This document shows, piece after piece, positions 51,029 to 62,860 of a stretch of DNA of 64,000 nt. The translations under genes were made by a program, and so were the position numbers. Location of the stretch: NCBI RefSeq assembly GCF_029962835.1, contig NC_080575.1, positions 62,909,493 to 62,973,492 of the forward strand, in the 5' to 3' direction. The notes under the pieces were generated by a model. It was not told the origin of the DNA. It did no database searches and saw only the letters and a program-made list of their open reading frames with translations. The first letter of the stretch is position 1. Every line of letters starts with the position of its first letter. Source of the DNA: Magnolia sinica. Lineage: Eukaryota > Streptophyta > Magnoliopsida > Magnoliales > Magnoliaceae.

Positions 51029-52014
51029 GGAACTGTAACACCCTATACTTTCATTACTGGAGTGTTACTATGAAGACCTAATTTAGTAACTCACATCTAT
51101 CTTACTCACGTTCATTTTAGTTTAAATCTGACTATTGGAAGTAACCTAAATCAAGCTGCTCATTCTTTAACCTTCAAGTAGGACTATCATATCGTCAAAG
51201 AGCATATCAAGAAATGATCCAACCGTTAGATTGTCGGTAAAAACACCATCCAGATGCCTTCCAATAATTACAGCACTCTAAATTAGAAATTTAGTTCAAA
51301 TTCCAACCATTGGATTGTTCGAGATTAATGACTAGATGTCGAAATGCTCATTGGGTGGCCCATTCAAGCGGCAAATCCACTCTTTATCAGGCCACCATGC
51401 TCAATTACCAATTCATCCATGGATAATTTCAAACAGGCATTAAGATCACTGAGTTTACTAAATATTAACATTTAGTCAGGGGTAAAACCCCTAAGAATCA
51501 CTAATGATCAAATGAAGAATCGATCTGATCGTTAAATTAACAATAATCAACAACAGAACTCAATTTACTAAATATGGCCCACCTACATTATATATCTACC
51601 CTATCCTTGGTCTAATGGCCTAACAAGACTTTTCAAATTATATGATCGGAGTAGATCTTTCGATAATACATCACAGTGGACCCCACATAGGTGTTGTTTA
51701 CACCAGGGTGGTGCTCCCATGGCACACCGAACTTGTTAACACAGTTTGACCATGCGAACCTAAGAATCCTCTAAAAAGGAGGATTTTGCTCCTCCCATTT
51801 TTCCTGCTAGCTGCGAATTAAATGGACAGCCATCTGTTGTTTGCAATGTGGCCCACCATCAGGGACCATCACAATGATCTGAGCCATCCATCTGGAGAGG
51901 CATGCAATTTTGACCAAACCATGGCTATTTCAGCATGATGAAACTTGTGTGCATGCACACGAATTCCATCACAAACAGATGCATGTACAACATCTTTCAA
52001 AAATATAATTTTTT

Positions 52015-52068
52015 TGTTTCTCATTGCCACACTAGCGATCCGCATGCTTCCACTCCTTCCCATCTCAA
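52015..52068 (+). repeat. 54-bp direct repeat, left copy
   Basis: Begins TGTTTCTCATTGCCACACTA and ends CCTTCCCATCTCAA. It is identical in all 54 bases to 53756-53809. Confidence 0.98.
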
Positions 52069-53755
52069 TAGCAAATAAAACTTATAACAGCGGAATTTAA
52101 AATGAATATGATAGCCAAAGTAAATCACAATGCAGGAAATTAAAATAACCTCAAAATTCAGATCTTGAGAGGTTGATACAAACGTTGTTCTAAGGACAAC
52201 CTTACATTTATGGTAGGACAACCTTATTTCTAGAAAGGTCTTTGTATCAAATCTCAAATCGAAGAGGAATCGACTTGAAATAACTTGTAATTAAAAATGT
52301 ATTGTTCTAGTGAAACCATACACCATAAAAATGGCGGGGCAAACAACTTTCAAAAGAAATTGTAAATCAAGTGATAAAGGAATAGCACTAAACTATTACA
52401 ACATTCTCACAAAGCTTGAATTAAATAATTATAACATTCACCACCATACATACATCCCACAAAAATTAATTAAAGATTAGAAGAATAAATCAATCAACCA
52501 CAACACAAGGGATTATAGTGGTTCGCCTGTGCAAAAAGCTACTCCACTCCTAATATCCTCACACAGGGATATTAGCGTTCACTAAAAATAGGTTTTCCCA
52601 GTGTTCACCCAAAACCTTTACAATTGTGTCTTTGTCTCGTGGGCTTACACAATTAAAAAAACCCCACTTCGAGTTTTCCTGGCTCTCCTCGACCAATACA
52701 ACAAGATTTTTCCGGCAAATCTTGAAAGAAACCAAAATAGAAAGGGATTTACAATTAAATGTAAAATACCCGAATATCTCCTTCGTTGTATCGAGTAGAT
52801 GATTGAATGTCCAAGTTCAATGTCCAAGACTCAATTACAATGGTTCTAATTCTAATAGATTTTAAATTAAACCGAATAGGGCTTACCTTAATTGATTTTG
52901 ATTCCAAAGAAAGGGAATAATAATTCTCTCTTATCAAATCAGATTGGAATATAAGAAACAAAATCAATTAAAATAAAGCTAAGGAAAGAGAATATTAAAT
53001 AAGCACACTTAGCTTAGGTGGAGCACAAAATTACGAAGCTTGGCTTGAATGGATTAATTAAGTCGATGATTTCTTCCGAGATTCGTGCACTATTTATAGG
53101 TGAGCAGATCGTGTCTTCATCTTCGACTAGTCGAAGCAACAACGAATATTTGAAAAATTCGGCGGGATATGCTCGATTCTACGACTAGTCGAAGGTCTCC
53201 TACGATCGGTCGTAGGTCACCTACGATCGTCGTAGGTTTCCTTCGAATATTAACCATCGCCGAATTCGAGTCGAAGTTGTTCGACTAGTCGAAGATGCAG
53301 TATAACAAATTCTGGACTAGTCGAAGCCTAAGAGATTCATCCCGAATTTGTAACAAACTCACGATTGATCAACAAGTCTATAACTAGTCGAAGAAGGCCT
53401 AGGACTCAGACCAAAATCATGTAAAATAAACATTCGGTTTATGTATCTGAAATGACCTACTTCTAAGGTCAACCTAAGGTCAATCAAACCTCAATCATGA
53501 AGTAAAGGACATTGAAACATTAGGAACAAGTGACCTTGAAGTATCAGTCTTGAAGTCTTGATGTAGATCAATCTTGAAAGGGTCTTGAGATCTTTACCAA
53601 CTGCTTTGTACTATTCTTGAAGTCTTGCAGCTTGAGTCAAAGGGTCTTGTGAGCTTGTTGTGAGCTTAGCTTGTTCATGAATGTTGATCCTTGAGAGAGC
53701 TTCACTTATGCAAGTTATATATAACATAACAGTGATTTTGGCACCACAAATTTTC
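52069..53755 (-). mobile_element. 1.7-kb insert, LTR-like, between 54-bp repeats
   Basis: On the minus strand it starts near TGTGGTGCCAAAATCACTG. It holds the palindrome cluster and a stretch resembling copia-type LTRs (AGGGATTATAGTGGTTCGCC on the + strand). No open frame has a known domain. The flanking 54-bp duplication is far longer than the usual 5 bp of an LTR element. Confidence 0.5.
53121..53393. repeat. Cluster of CTTCGACTAGTCGAAG palindromes
   Basis: A perfect 16-bp palindrome at 53121-53136. Related copies are at about 53182, 53280-53293, 53315 and 53383, and CTACGATCGGTCGTAG-type variants at 53200-53215 and 53221-53235. Confidence 0.9.
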
Positions 53756-53809
53756 TGTTTCTCATTGCCACACTAGCGATCCGCATGCTTCCACTCCTTC
53801 CCATCTCAA
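53756..53809 (+). repeat. 54-bp direct repeat, right copy
   Basis: Identical to 52015-52068. Together they bracket a 1687-bp insert. Confidence 0.98.
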
Positions 53810-54865
53810 CCATTCATTTCAACTTATCTTACCCATTCAACTTTAGCAAGAATTAGGGTTTCTTTCTCTTCACACCCAAAGAAAATGCGGAAGGAATCTT
53901 TCCATATTTTTCTCGTTGGCATAATCCCAGCCATTGACAAACTTCTAGGACTCCTTCAAAACATCTTGAACGTAGGATATAGGGCTTCCTGAAGCTATCA
54001 TAGCGTCAGTTAGAAGATCTCATACAAAATCTCGCCAGTTCGAAAATACCATGCGAAGCAAGAAAATCTCACGCACAACCAAGATGTTGATGGTGTTTCT
54101 CCAAAATGTGGGTCCCACAACGATAAGTGGACCAATCCAGTCCATCCAAAAGTCTTAGATCGCTAGTGAGACCATCAATCAGGAACCATCATGAATGAGT
54201 TCGTTGTCTTCCCTGTCCAAACCGAAAACCCATCTCCTTTGAATGGACCCCAAACGTAAATCTAAAACGTCCATTCGATGGCTAGTATCACCTTAAGACC
54301 ATAGTTATCAAGTGATTCTAACCATGCTATCTGATTAAGAGCTAACACCAAGCAAATTTTTCTTTGTTAAAATCACTATGACTAACTAATACAATGATTA
54401 GTTGCTCTCGAAGACTCTAGAATCGATTAGGTCCGCCTATATAGCCTAACTTTTAAGGCAACCATTTGGAAAATTAGAAAATGTGAAAGAGAGTAAGGGA
54501 GAGAGCGCCGCTGTGATTGTTGCACTAAGTCAAGTCGACTCGGTTTTAATCACTGTAGGTTCGGGCCGAGTTAGGCATCTCACCTGGTCTTCCTATTAGA
54601 AAGAAAAGAAGTAGAAGGAGAGATTCAGATAGAGAGAGGAGAAAGAGGAGGAAAAAGAAGAAGACGGTGTTGTTGGGGCAAGCTTTAAGGAGAAGAATTG
54701 GTGAAGAAAGTGAAGGATAGAGATGAAAGGGAGGCGAGTTGCGCATGTCCGTGCAACTCGACTTTGGACAGGTTGGGCTGCACAACTCTCTTCAGAGAGG
54801 GACAGATTGGGCATGTGAAGTGGGGTCCACGGGACAGGAATCGAGGGCTCACATATGCGAAAGCC

Positions 54866-54873
54866 TATAAATA
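54866..54873 (+). promoter_or_regulatory. TATA box in the candidate 5' LTR
   Basis: GCCTATAAATACCCCC, followed about 50 bases on by GA-rich leader-like sequence. It is placed as in the unit at 38531. Confidence 0.5.
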
Positions 54874-55408
54874 CCCCCTTACCTCCTCATTTGAAGCAAC
54901 GGATGTTTAGAAGACCATTGCCTCTGACAAGTATTGAAGACAGAGAGAAGGAGAGGGAGTGTGGAGTGTTGAATGTGTGGGCCGCGCTACTCCTAGCGAG
55001 TTGCGCGGACCTGTGCAGCTCCCATGAGTTGGGCAGATACTCTTTGAGGCAGCTGCTATGTTGAGATTTTCCAGATCCTCGGGCTATTCTAGGTGTGTCA
55101 AAGGGATCCAAGCACTCCTTTATCATGCCAATAAGGGACGGAATGCATAGGAAGCCTGCACGACTCATCTTCCCTAGAGATATGATCAACATGAGCTGGA
55201 ATGCTGTTAAAATTCATATTTCAAATTTACTTAACTTTTATATTTTTAATGTTTCTAAGAGATTCTATCCTAGAATCAAAGGACTAAAAGGATGTAAATG
55301 AACTCAAAATGAATAAAATTGATGATTATACTCTTAGTTCTATCTTTTGTTAATATTAAGTGAGATATTTCCTAAATCAAATGCTTTTCGTTTCTGGTTG
55401 AAATAAAA

Positions 55409-55426
55409 TGGCGACTCTGCTGGGGA
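55409..55426 (+). other. Primer-binding-site-like motif
   Basis: TGGCGACTCTGCTGGGGA follows the candidate LTR and has the TGG start expected of a tRNA primer site. From memory it resembles the site of Tat/Ogre gypsy elements. A second partial copy, TGGCGACTCT, begins at 55503. Confidence 0.55.
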
Positions 55427-55581
55427 ATTATCTTACTTAGTATTGACTTAAGAATGACTTAGAGAATTTCATCAGTATTTGGCATCCTATATGGCGCCAA
55501 AATGGCGACTCTCAGTGGGAACATCCTTCCTTTCATCTCCAGGGTAGAATATATTTGTGAATAAATGTTAATTAAGTTCTA

Positions 55582-55887
55582 TTGTTGGTCTCTGACAGAT
55601 ATAAGAGCAATACACTAATAGTAAGTGCACAGATTATCGCCGGTAAAAAAAAAAAGATAAAGGGTAATAAAATGGATGACAATCATTCTCTCAGGCGAAC
55701 GGGCAAAGTCGCGGTAGTCACGTTATGTTCCGAGAAAAGGATAAAGAGGCCCTATAAACAGAACACTGAGGTAACAAGAAAAGAAACATATGAAGAATGT
55801 CACAACAGTACCAGAGAGAAAGGGAAAGATAAAGAGGAAGGGGTAACATATGATGTGGTGAGTCATCTGAAAGGCATACCAGCTTGA
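55582..55887 (+). pseudogene. Tat element: Lys/Glu-rich 5' coding remnant
   Basis: A 101-residue, highly charged frame before the protease. By position it is the end of gag or the gag-pol linker. No zinc knuckle or capsid motif is visible, so most of gag seems to be missing between 55427 and here. Confidence 0.45.
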
Positions 55888-55893
55888 TTAAGT

Positions 55894-56364
55894 GTGTATG
55901 ATACGTTACGATTGTCCGAAGATTCTCGAAACAGTCTGATTCAAGCTTTATCCGATAAAAATGTCAGAAGAGCATTGCTTACAGAAATGGAACAAATAGT
56001 ACGGAACAATTGTATGCCAGTCATTTCTTTCTTTGATGATGACCTAATTTGTGGAGAGGACCACAACAGACCACTGATGGTTGTGGGCCATGTTAGCAGT
56101 AAACAAATAAAATGAATAATGCTAGATAATAGGTCCATAGTTAATTTGTTACCATTAATGATGTTAAACGAACTGGAATATCGTCGTTCTCATTTACGAC
56201 ATAGTGGGATAATGATACAAGGGTTCAATCAAGATGGACAGAGAGCGCTCAGCAAGATCACATTGACACTAGAAATAGGGGAATTAACGACTGATGTCAT
56301 TTGTCATGTCATCAATGCAGTAACGACATATAATCTACTTTTGGGAAGACCCTGGATGCACTAA
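55894..56364 (+). pseudogene. Tat element: aspartic protease
   Basis: Includes FDDDLICGEDHNRPLMVVGH, then the active-site box reading LDNRS where the family has D-[NTS]-G-S (the changed codon is at 56131-56133), and ends with YNLLLGRPWMH, the conserved protease end. A stop at 56113-56115 splits it. Confidence 0.8.
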
Positions 56365-57254
56365 TATGGCATTGTGCCGTCGACTCTCCATCAATGCTTC
56401 AAGTATTATAAAGATGGGATTCACAGTAAGGTGATGGCTAATGCAAAACCGTATATAGAGGTAAAATCTTTCTTCGTTGATGCCGGCTACTACGACGAGT
56501 TCGCCGTAGGGAATAATAAGTGAAGCAATGATAATGAAATAGCGAAAGGCGAAATAAGCGCAGTATAGAATAGGGTTGTGAAGATAGAGTTATCCAAGAA
56601 AGAGAATGTGAAGCAGAAATTTTATTTCGTGCCAAGACATCTGAGACAACCGGGGCAACCTCCACTGACATTATTATTGCCCAAGTAGTTAGAAATTTTA
56701 CAGTCAAATTACACGATTCCGCTACCACAAGCTGAAAGAAATAAACCATTCCCAGTTATGCCTAAGAGGTTCCACGTTGAGGCCAATACGAAGAATCACA
56801 AACCTATTGAATTCTACGTAGTGTCAGAGGCAAAGGTAGAAGAAAAGATAGATAATAAGATGAACTTTGCATAATTGACACCTAAAGATTTGGGAAGGTA
56901 CAGCTCTACTAGCAAAAGGATAATGAAGAACATGGGCTTCGATTGTGAAGAGTCGACTGGCTTAAATAGTGGAAAAGGTATCTTGATCCCAATTGGGGTC
57001 AATGAGAAAAAATGAGAAAAGTTCCATCGATTAAGAGGAGAATATTCAGTAAATATATCACCTTAGAACCAACGAAAGAAAAAGAAGCTAAACTGATCAA
57101 ACATCCTGAGGTAGCTCAGAAGCAGATGGAAGATGGGGGGCAATCGACGAATGATAGCTTGTGAGAAATAAATCTAGGGACAGAAGAAGAACCCCGGAAT
57201 ACATTCATAAGTGCCAGTCTCTCTGAACAAGAAGCTAACCGGTATATTAAACTT

Positions 57255-58311
57255 TTGAAGGAAAACAAAGATGTGTTTGCCTGGACATATGCTGAAATGC
57301 CAGGTTTGGAACCATCAATAGCGATGCATCGGTTAAATATTTCTAAAGACAAGAGGCCAGTTAAACAAGCGCAACGACGATTCCACCCAAAGTCAATCCC
57401 TTTGATTGAAGAAGAAGTGAATAAGCTAATTAAAGTTGGGGTTATCAGAGAGGTCAAGTATCCTAAATGGATATCAAACATTGTCCCGGTGAAAAAGAAG
57501 AGAGGACAAATCAGAGTATGCGTTGACTTCAGAGACTTAAATGAAGCATGTCTAAAGGATAATTTCCCACTGCCGATCACTAAGCTATTAATTGACAGTA
57601 TGACTAAGTACGTTGTTATGTCCTTTATGGATGGTTACACTGGGTATAATCAGATAAGGATGGACCCAGAGGATGAGGAAGCCACCACATTCAAACATCA
57701 CTAGGAATTCATTGTTACAAGGTTATGCCCTATGGTCTTAAGAATGTTGGCGCAACATATCAGAGGGCGATGCAGAATATATTTCAAAACATGAGCACAA
57801 GCATGTTGAATGTTATGTGGATGATTTAGTGGTCAGGTCAAATGACCATGAGGAACATTGTGAACATCTAATTTCAGTATTTCATCGACTCAGAAAGAAG
57901 CAACTGAGGATGAATCCGTCCAAGTGCGCATTTGGTGTTTCGTTAGGGAAGTTCCTCGGTTTTGTTGTCAGGCATCGAGGAATTGAAATTGATCCAGGAA
58001 AGATCAAAGCTATTCAAGAAATGCCACCTCCAAAGACACTGAAAGAATTAAAAAGTTTACAGGGAAAGTTAGCATATATTCGTCACTTTATCTCTAATCT
58101 CGCAAGAAGATGTCAGCCATTTTCCCATCTAATGAAGAAAGGGGCAGAATTTTTGTGGGGTCAGTCATGCCAAAATGCATTCAATTCAATCAAAGAATTG
58201 TTGAAACAACCCCCAGTATTAGCAGTGCCTGTGAAAGGTAGACCCCTCATTCTTTATATTTTTGCAGCAGAGAATTCATTGGGGGCCTTGTTGGCACAAA
58301 TAAATGAGTAA
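57255..58311 (+). pseudogene. Tat element: reverse transcriptase
   Basis: Fingers and palm: HRLNISKDKRPVKQAQRRFH, EVKYPKWISNIVPVKKK, RVCVDFRDLNEACLKDNFPL and FMDGYTGYNQIRM (first catalytic Asp). A stop after TTFKHH and a frame change follow. The YVDD box (57814-57825) is intact, then FLGFVVRHRGIEIDPGKIKA and the LQGKLAYIRHFISNLA connection. Confidence 0.9.
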
Positions 58312-58323
58312 GGGAAAGAGGTC

Positions 58324-58956
58324 GTGTTGTATTATCTGAGCAGAACTTTGATAGGAGTTGAGTGCAACTATTCACCCATCGAGAAAGTATGTTTAGCTCT
58401 AATCTTCGCAGTACAGAAATTAAGGCATTATTGTCTCTCCCATGATATAATTTTGATTTCACGAGCGGATCCTCTGAAATTCTTAATGACAAGGCCAATG
58501 TTATTAGGGAGACTAGCCAAATGGATACTTTTACTGTTAGAATATGCGATCATGTATGAACCGGCAAGAGCAGTAAAGGGACAAGCGGTGGTAAATTTAC
58601 TGGCAGCCCACCCTGTGTCAGATAACAAAATGATCAGTGATGACTTTCCAGATGAACAGGTAATGATGACAGAATCACGCGGTTTATGGCAAATGTATTT
58701 TGATAGTGCTTCTAGAACTTCAAGGACGGGTACTGGGGTAATATTTATTAGTCCGCAAGGTGACCTACTGGCATATTCCTTTACGTTAGGAGTAGCATGC
58801 ACTAATAACGAAGTTGAATATCAAGCTCTCATTATAGGGATGGAAATAGCTCAGGAAATGAAAATAAAAGTGTTACGTATTTTTAGCAATTATAAGCTAG
58901 TAATAAACCAGCTTATGACAGAATTTGAAATAAGGAAGCAAGAACTCGTCCTGTAA
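58324..58956 (+). pseudogene. Tat element: RNase H plus archaeal-type RNase H
   Basis: The first part (VLYYLSRTLIGVECNYSPIE) is the RNase H joined to the RT. The second, from MYFDSASRTSRTGTGV, is a further RNase H with TNNEVEYQALI. The usual third acidic site 'GDS.LV' reads SNYKLV. Carrying two RNase H domains is the hallmark of Tat elements. Confidence 0.85.
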
Positions 58957-59224
58957 TATCGTCATACGTAACAGCTGTTGGACCAATTTCAGGATGTTGA
59001 AATCAAGCATATACCGAGATTAGAGAATGCAAGGGTAAATGCCTTGGCTAGTTTGGCTGCAGCCTTGGCTTGTCCTAATCGAAGCCCTCTCCAAGTAACA
59101 ATCAAAGAAAGAAGGTGTTTACCGCTTGCTGAAGATGTCGAAGTTGCTGAAGTATTTCCTATGTCATGTTTGGAGATCACAATTGATGATTAGCAGCAGT
59201 CTTTTATAGATTATCTCAAATATG

Positions 59225-59229
59225 ATATC
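59225..59229. repeat. Solo LTR target duplication, left
   Basis: ATATC directly before TGTTGAGGG. The same five bases follow the right end at 61348. Confidence 0.85.
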
Positions 59230-61347
59230 TGTTGAGGGTCAAATATTGCATATTAGACCCTAGTTAGTACCTGATTTTATGTACATGATAATGTTTAATG
59301 TCATATTTTAATCATATTTTTATTGCAAGGTGAATTTAAAAGCTGAGACTGAAAAAGGGTACTAAAAGCATGGAATTAACTCTTAGAAATCACCAAGGCA
59401 AGAGACAGATCTTAAGAGAGCGAGGTCGAAGAAATTACATGTCAAAGATCTAAGAAAATCAAGTGATTGTAGTCCAAGAGGCCTGAAAATCATCTAGAAT
59501 GCAAGATCACAGAGTTCTCACCATCCGTTTGACTCAAAACTCTATATCTGGCCTGAAGACCCTAAATTAACTGTACACGTCGAAATTCAGCCCTTGGATT
59601 TGTATGGAAGCAGCCCAACGGACAGATCAGCTACTAAATCACTTATTTGGGGCCCACCTGATATCTGGATATGCTTTAATTTTAGTCTTAACCCCATAAA
59701 TTGGATGACAAAATGGATGGACGGAGCAGATTCATCATGAACATCAGGAGTGGACCCCACCTAGGGAGCACATGCATAAGGGGTATGCGCACTCGCGCTC
59801 CACCAAAATGTCACGGCAGTTAAAGCTACCTTGACCCGTCTCCTTCTCGCGCTGGAACCAGTGGACACACCCTGTTCAATCTGGTTGATCACTGTGGGCC
59901 ACACCCATCGTCTAAACGGATGATCTGCACCGTCCATTGCATCCAGGGGGTGGCCAAGACCCTGGCCATGGTAGCCTTTTAGCCCCATACACATGTACAC
60001 ACATAGATTGCCAAAAAATACAGGATGAACAGCGAGTTGATTTGATACAGTGGACCGCACCAAAACTCGACCAAAACCACTCCTTTTCGACTGGTTTTTC
60101 ACCAGGAATCTAATGAGCTGGGTGGATTTCGTAGAAAACATCACTATGGGGTCCACCAAGCATCTTAGCGCAGGTCTGTTCACACTATACGCACTTCCAA
60201 TTTTTTCGAACATTGCAGGGAGTTATGGGCCACTATTTGTCTTCGAATGGGTGATCCAAACTATTTAGAATCTTCAGAGGAGTGATCTTTACCCCAACCA
60301 TGGAAGCAAAATCGATTCTTGGATCATCCACCATCTGAAAATTCCGTCAGAACGCAACTCGGCTTACGTTTTCGCAACTGCACACGCTGCTGGTGCATAA
60401 AGCCTTCGCAGGAACCGACCTAACACCTCCTTCATGCCTATAAAAAGGAGAGCAAGCCATGGAGGAGAGGCATTCAGATCTTGGATGTAATAATGACGTG
60501 GAAGAAGAGAGAGAGAGACTTTAGACGGCCAGCATCACCATTCCCAGGAGTTTTTCTCCCTTTTCCTTGCTTTATTTATATCTTTCCTTTAAGAGATTTC
60601 AGATCATCATGTCTGTGATGAACTAAACCTCTTAGCTAGGGCTAAGAGGTGAAGCTTGTAGCGTGATTGGGAGTTTTTTTATGCATTAATTCATGTTTAA
60701 ACTGAACCAACTTTTATTTTAGTTTGATTATAAGGAATGTTTTCAATTTTCAATGGTTTATTATGAATTAAATTACAATAGATCTATGATGGCTTTAAGC
60801 ATGTTCTTTTCATTATTAGAATTGTGAACTTGGGAATCCTGTTGTTCACCATTGTCTCATGGCTATGGTTGGATGATGGAACCCTTCCTAACATTCATAA
60901 TTTCCTGCGATTGGTTGTAGATTGGTTAAATTTTGTTGTTTGCTTTGTCTCATTGGCATGGTTTTGTGATGGAATCAATTCTAATTCTCATACCTCTCAT
61001 CTCTTGAGAACTGGATCAAAGGAAGTTCAGATTGGTTTTTAATAAAATATATTCTAACTGGATGAAGATAGGACTTTAAATCCAGTTGTGTTCTTGAATC
61101 AAGCGTAAATCTCCCTAATCTCTACAAGTGGATCCTTAGCACCCTAGTTTCCCACCTTTGAATTTTACAAATTTTAGTTACTCCGTTCACCATTATTCTC
61201 TTAAAATTTTCTGATTTAGATTACATCTTCGCCTAGTTCTATTTCAAGTTACTTTCAGGTTACGTACAAGGTTCAGTCCATATGGAATCGACCTAAGTCT
61301 TACCGAGATTATTACTACATCACAACCCTATACTTGGGGTGTGAACA
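59230..61347 (+). mobile_element. Solo LTR, 2118 bp, inserted in the Tat element
   Basis: Starts TGTTGAGGGTCAAATATTGC and ends CTTGGGGTGTGAACA, with ATATC on both sides (59225-59229 and 61348-61352). Removing it with one ATATC rejoins the Tat reading frame. It has a TATA box at 60439-60446. No internal coding region or second LTR is present, so the original element was lost by LTR-LTR recombination. Confidence 0.88.
60439..60446 (+). promoter_or_regulatory. TATA box in the solo LTR
   Basis: CCTATAAAAAGGAGAGC, about 1.2 kb into the LTR, upstream of a GA-rich leader. This is the usual U3/R border. Confidence 0.55.
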
Positions 61348-61352
61348 ATATC
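61348..61352. repeat. Solo LTR target duplication, right
   Basis: ATATC directly after GTGTGAACA, matching the left copy. Confidence 0.85.
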
Positions 61353-62565
61353 TTACCAAGGATCTAGCGCAAAAGTTGCAAATAAAGCAAAGGGTGAAGA
61401 AATTCATTATGTGCAATGAAGAGCTTTACAAAAAGTCCTATAATGAGGTGCTGTTGAGATGCTTGGATACGAAAGAAGCAAATCAAATATTGCACGAAGC
61501 ACATTCAGGAGAATGCGAGGCTCATCAGGCCGGTAGAAATTTGTTTCATCGGGTGCGTTGAATGGGGTATTACTGGCCTACAATGTTCAATGATGCAATT
61601 GACTATGCACGGCGATGTCATGAATGCAAATACATGGTGATGTCATACATATACCCTCTAAAGATTTGCATCAGTCAGTAGCCTCTTGGCCCTTTGAAGA
61701 CTGGGGACTCGATGTTATCGGTCCTATAAACCCATCATCATCATCCAGAGGAAAACAGTACATTTTGGTAGCCACAGATTACTTCTCAAAGTGGATTGAA
61801 GCCATTACATTGAGAAGTGTCAGATAAAAGGACATCGTGAATTTCATATGACATGCAATAATATACCATTACGATATTCCGAAGAAGATCATCACTGATA
61901 ATGGGACCCCATTTAAGAAAAGGGGAATGGAGAAATTGTGCCAAAAATTCGATATCTAGCATTCATTCTCGACACCTTACTACCCGCCGGCTAATGGGTT
62001 AGTCAAAGCATTCAACAAAACGATTGTAAAAATATTAAAGAAAACAGTTGCAGGAAACAAACGCGATTGGAATGAGATGTTGCAAGAAGCTCTATGGGCT
62101 TATCGAACTACTCATTGTACTGCAACAAAAGCAATGCCATATTCTTTGGTTTACAGGGTTGAAGCTGTTGTCCCCATTGAAATGCAAGTTGCATCACTCA
62201 GAATAGCAGTACATCAGTCGATTACTAATGATGAAAATGCTAAGATCAGGCTGGCAGAGTTGAATCTGTTAGATGAAAAGCGATAAGCGGCCCAGCGGTG
62301 ATTGCAGTTATATCAAGCAAGAATCTCTGTGGCTTTTGACAGAAAAGTCAAGCATCGCTCTTTCAAAAGAGGTGATATGGTATTAATGTTGAAAAGACCA
62401 ATAGTCGTCACTCGCAAGACAGGGGGCAAGTTCAACCCTAAATGGGATGGTCCATACGTAATATCAGAAGTGTACACTAATGGGGCCTATCGGGTGGTAG
62501 ATCAAAATGGACGAGGCATAAGTATACCAGTGAATGCCCATTTCATAAAAATATATCATCCCTAA
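61353..62565 (+). pseudogene. Tat element: integrase
   Basis: Zinc finger HEAHSGECEAHQAGRN with DYARRCHEC; core WPFEDWGLDVIGPI (first Asp), ITDNGTPFKK (second Asp) and ANGLVKAFNK, where the catalytic Glu is Lys (62005-62007). The C-terminal part FNPKWDGPYVISEVYTNGAY is intact to the stop at 62563-62565. At least five in-frame stops occur. Confidence 0.88.
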
Positions 62566-62616
62566 ATGTATGTGCAGATTTGATTCAGAAGATTCATAGC
62601 ATGATTCTTCTCAATC

Positions 62617-62629
62617 AAAAGGGGGCAGG
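62617..62629 (+). other. Polypurine tract
   Basis: AAAAGGGGGCAGG, 51 bases after the end of pol. It is the expected plus-strand priming site, but no LTR start (TG...) follows directly; repeat-rich sequence does. Confidence 0.55.
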
Positions 62630-62734
62630 CAAGAGAGTACAGAGGCAGAACTCTATATTATTTTCTTTTTTACATTTTATCTCTCTTTGAGTACTAATGA
62701 AGTGCAGGCTTTCAAAGCATATCAAGTTCAAGAA

Positions 62735-62860
62735 AGTCAATGAAAAGTGCCAATGATTATTGCCATATCGCCAATAGTTATCGCCAAAATGCCAAACAAA
62801 TATCGCTAATGCGGCAATGACTATCACCGAATCGCCAAAGCTATTATTACTATCACTATC
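62735..62860 (+). repeat. ATCGCCAA-type short repeats in the Tat 3' region
   Basis: GCCAATGATTATTGCCATATCGCCAATAG-like phrases recur about eight times (ATCGCCAA, ATCGCTAA, TCACCGAATCGCC). Tandem repeats in the 3' untranslated region are known from Tat/Ogre elements. Confidence 0.7.

Larger units (their letters stand above)
51029..55402 (+). mobile_element. Candidate 5' LTR of the Tat-type element
   Basis: Starts TGTAACACCCTATACTTTC, like the unit at 38531. It has a TATA box at 54866-54873 and leads into a primer-binding-site-like motif at 55409. It contains a 1.7-kb insert (52069-53755). The right end lacks a clear CA, so the boundary is inferred from the motif. No second copy is in the window, so the 3' LTR would lie to the right of base 64000 or be lost. 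Confidence 0.5.
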
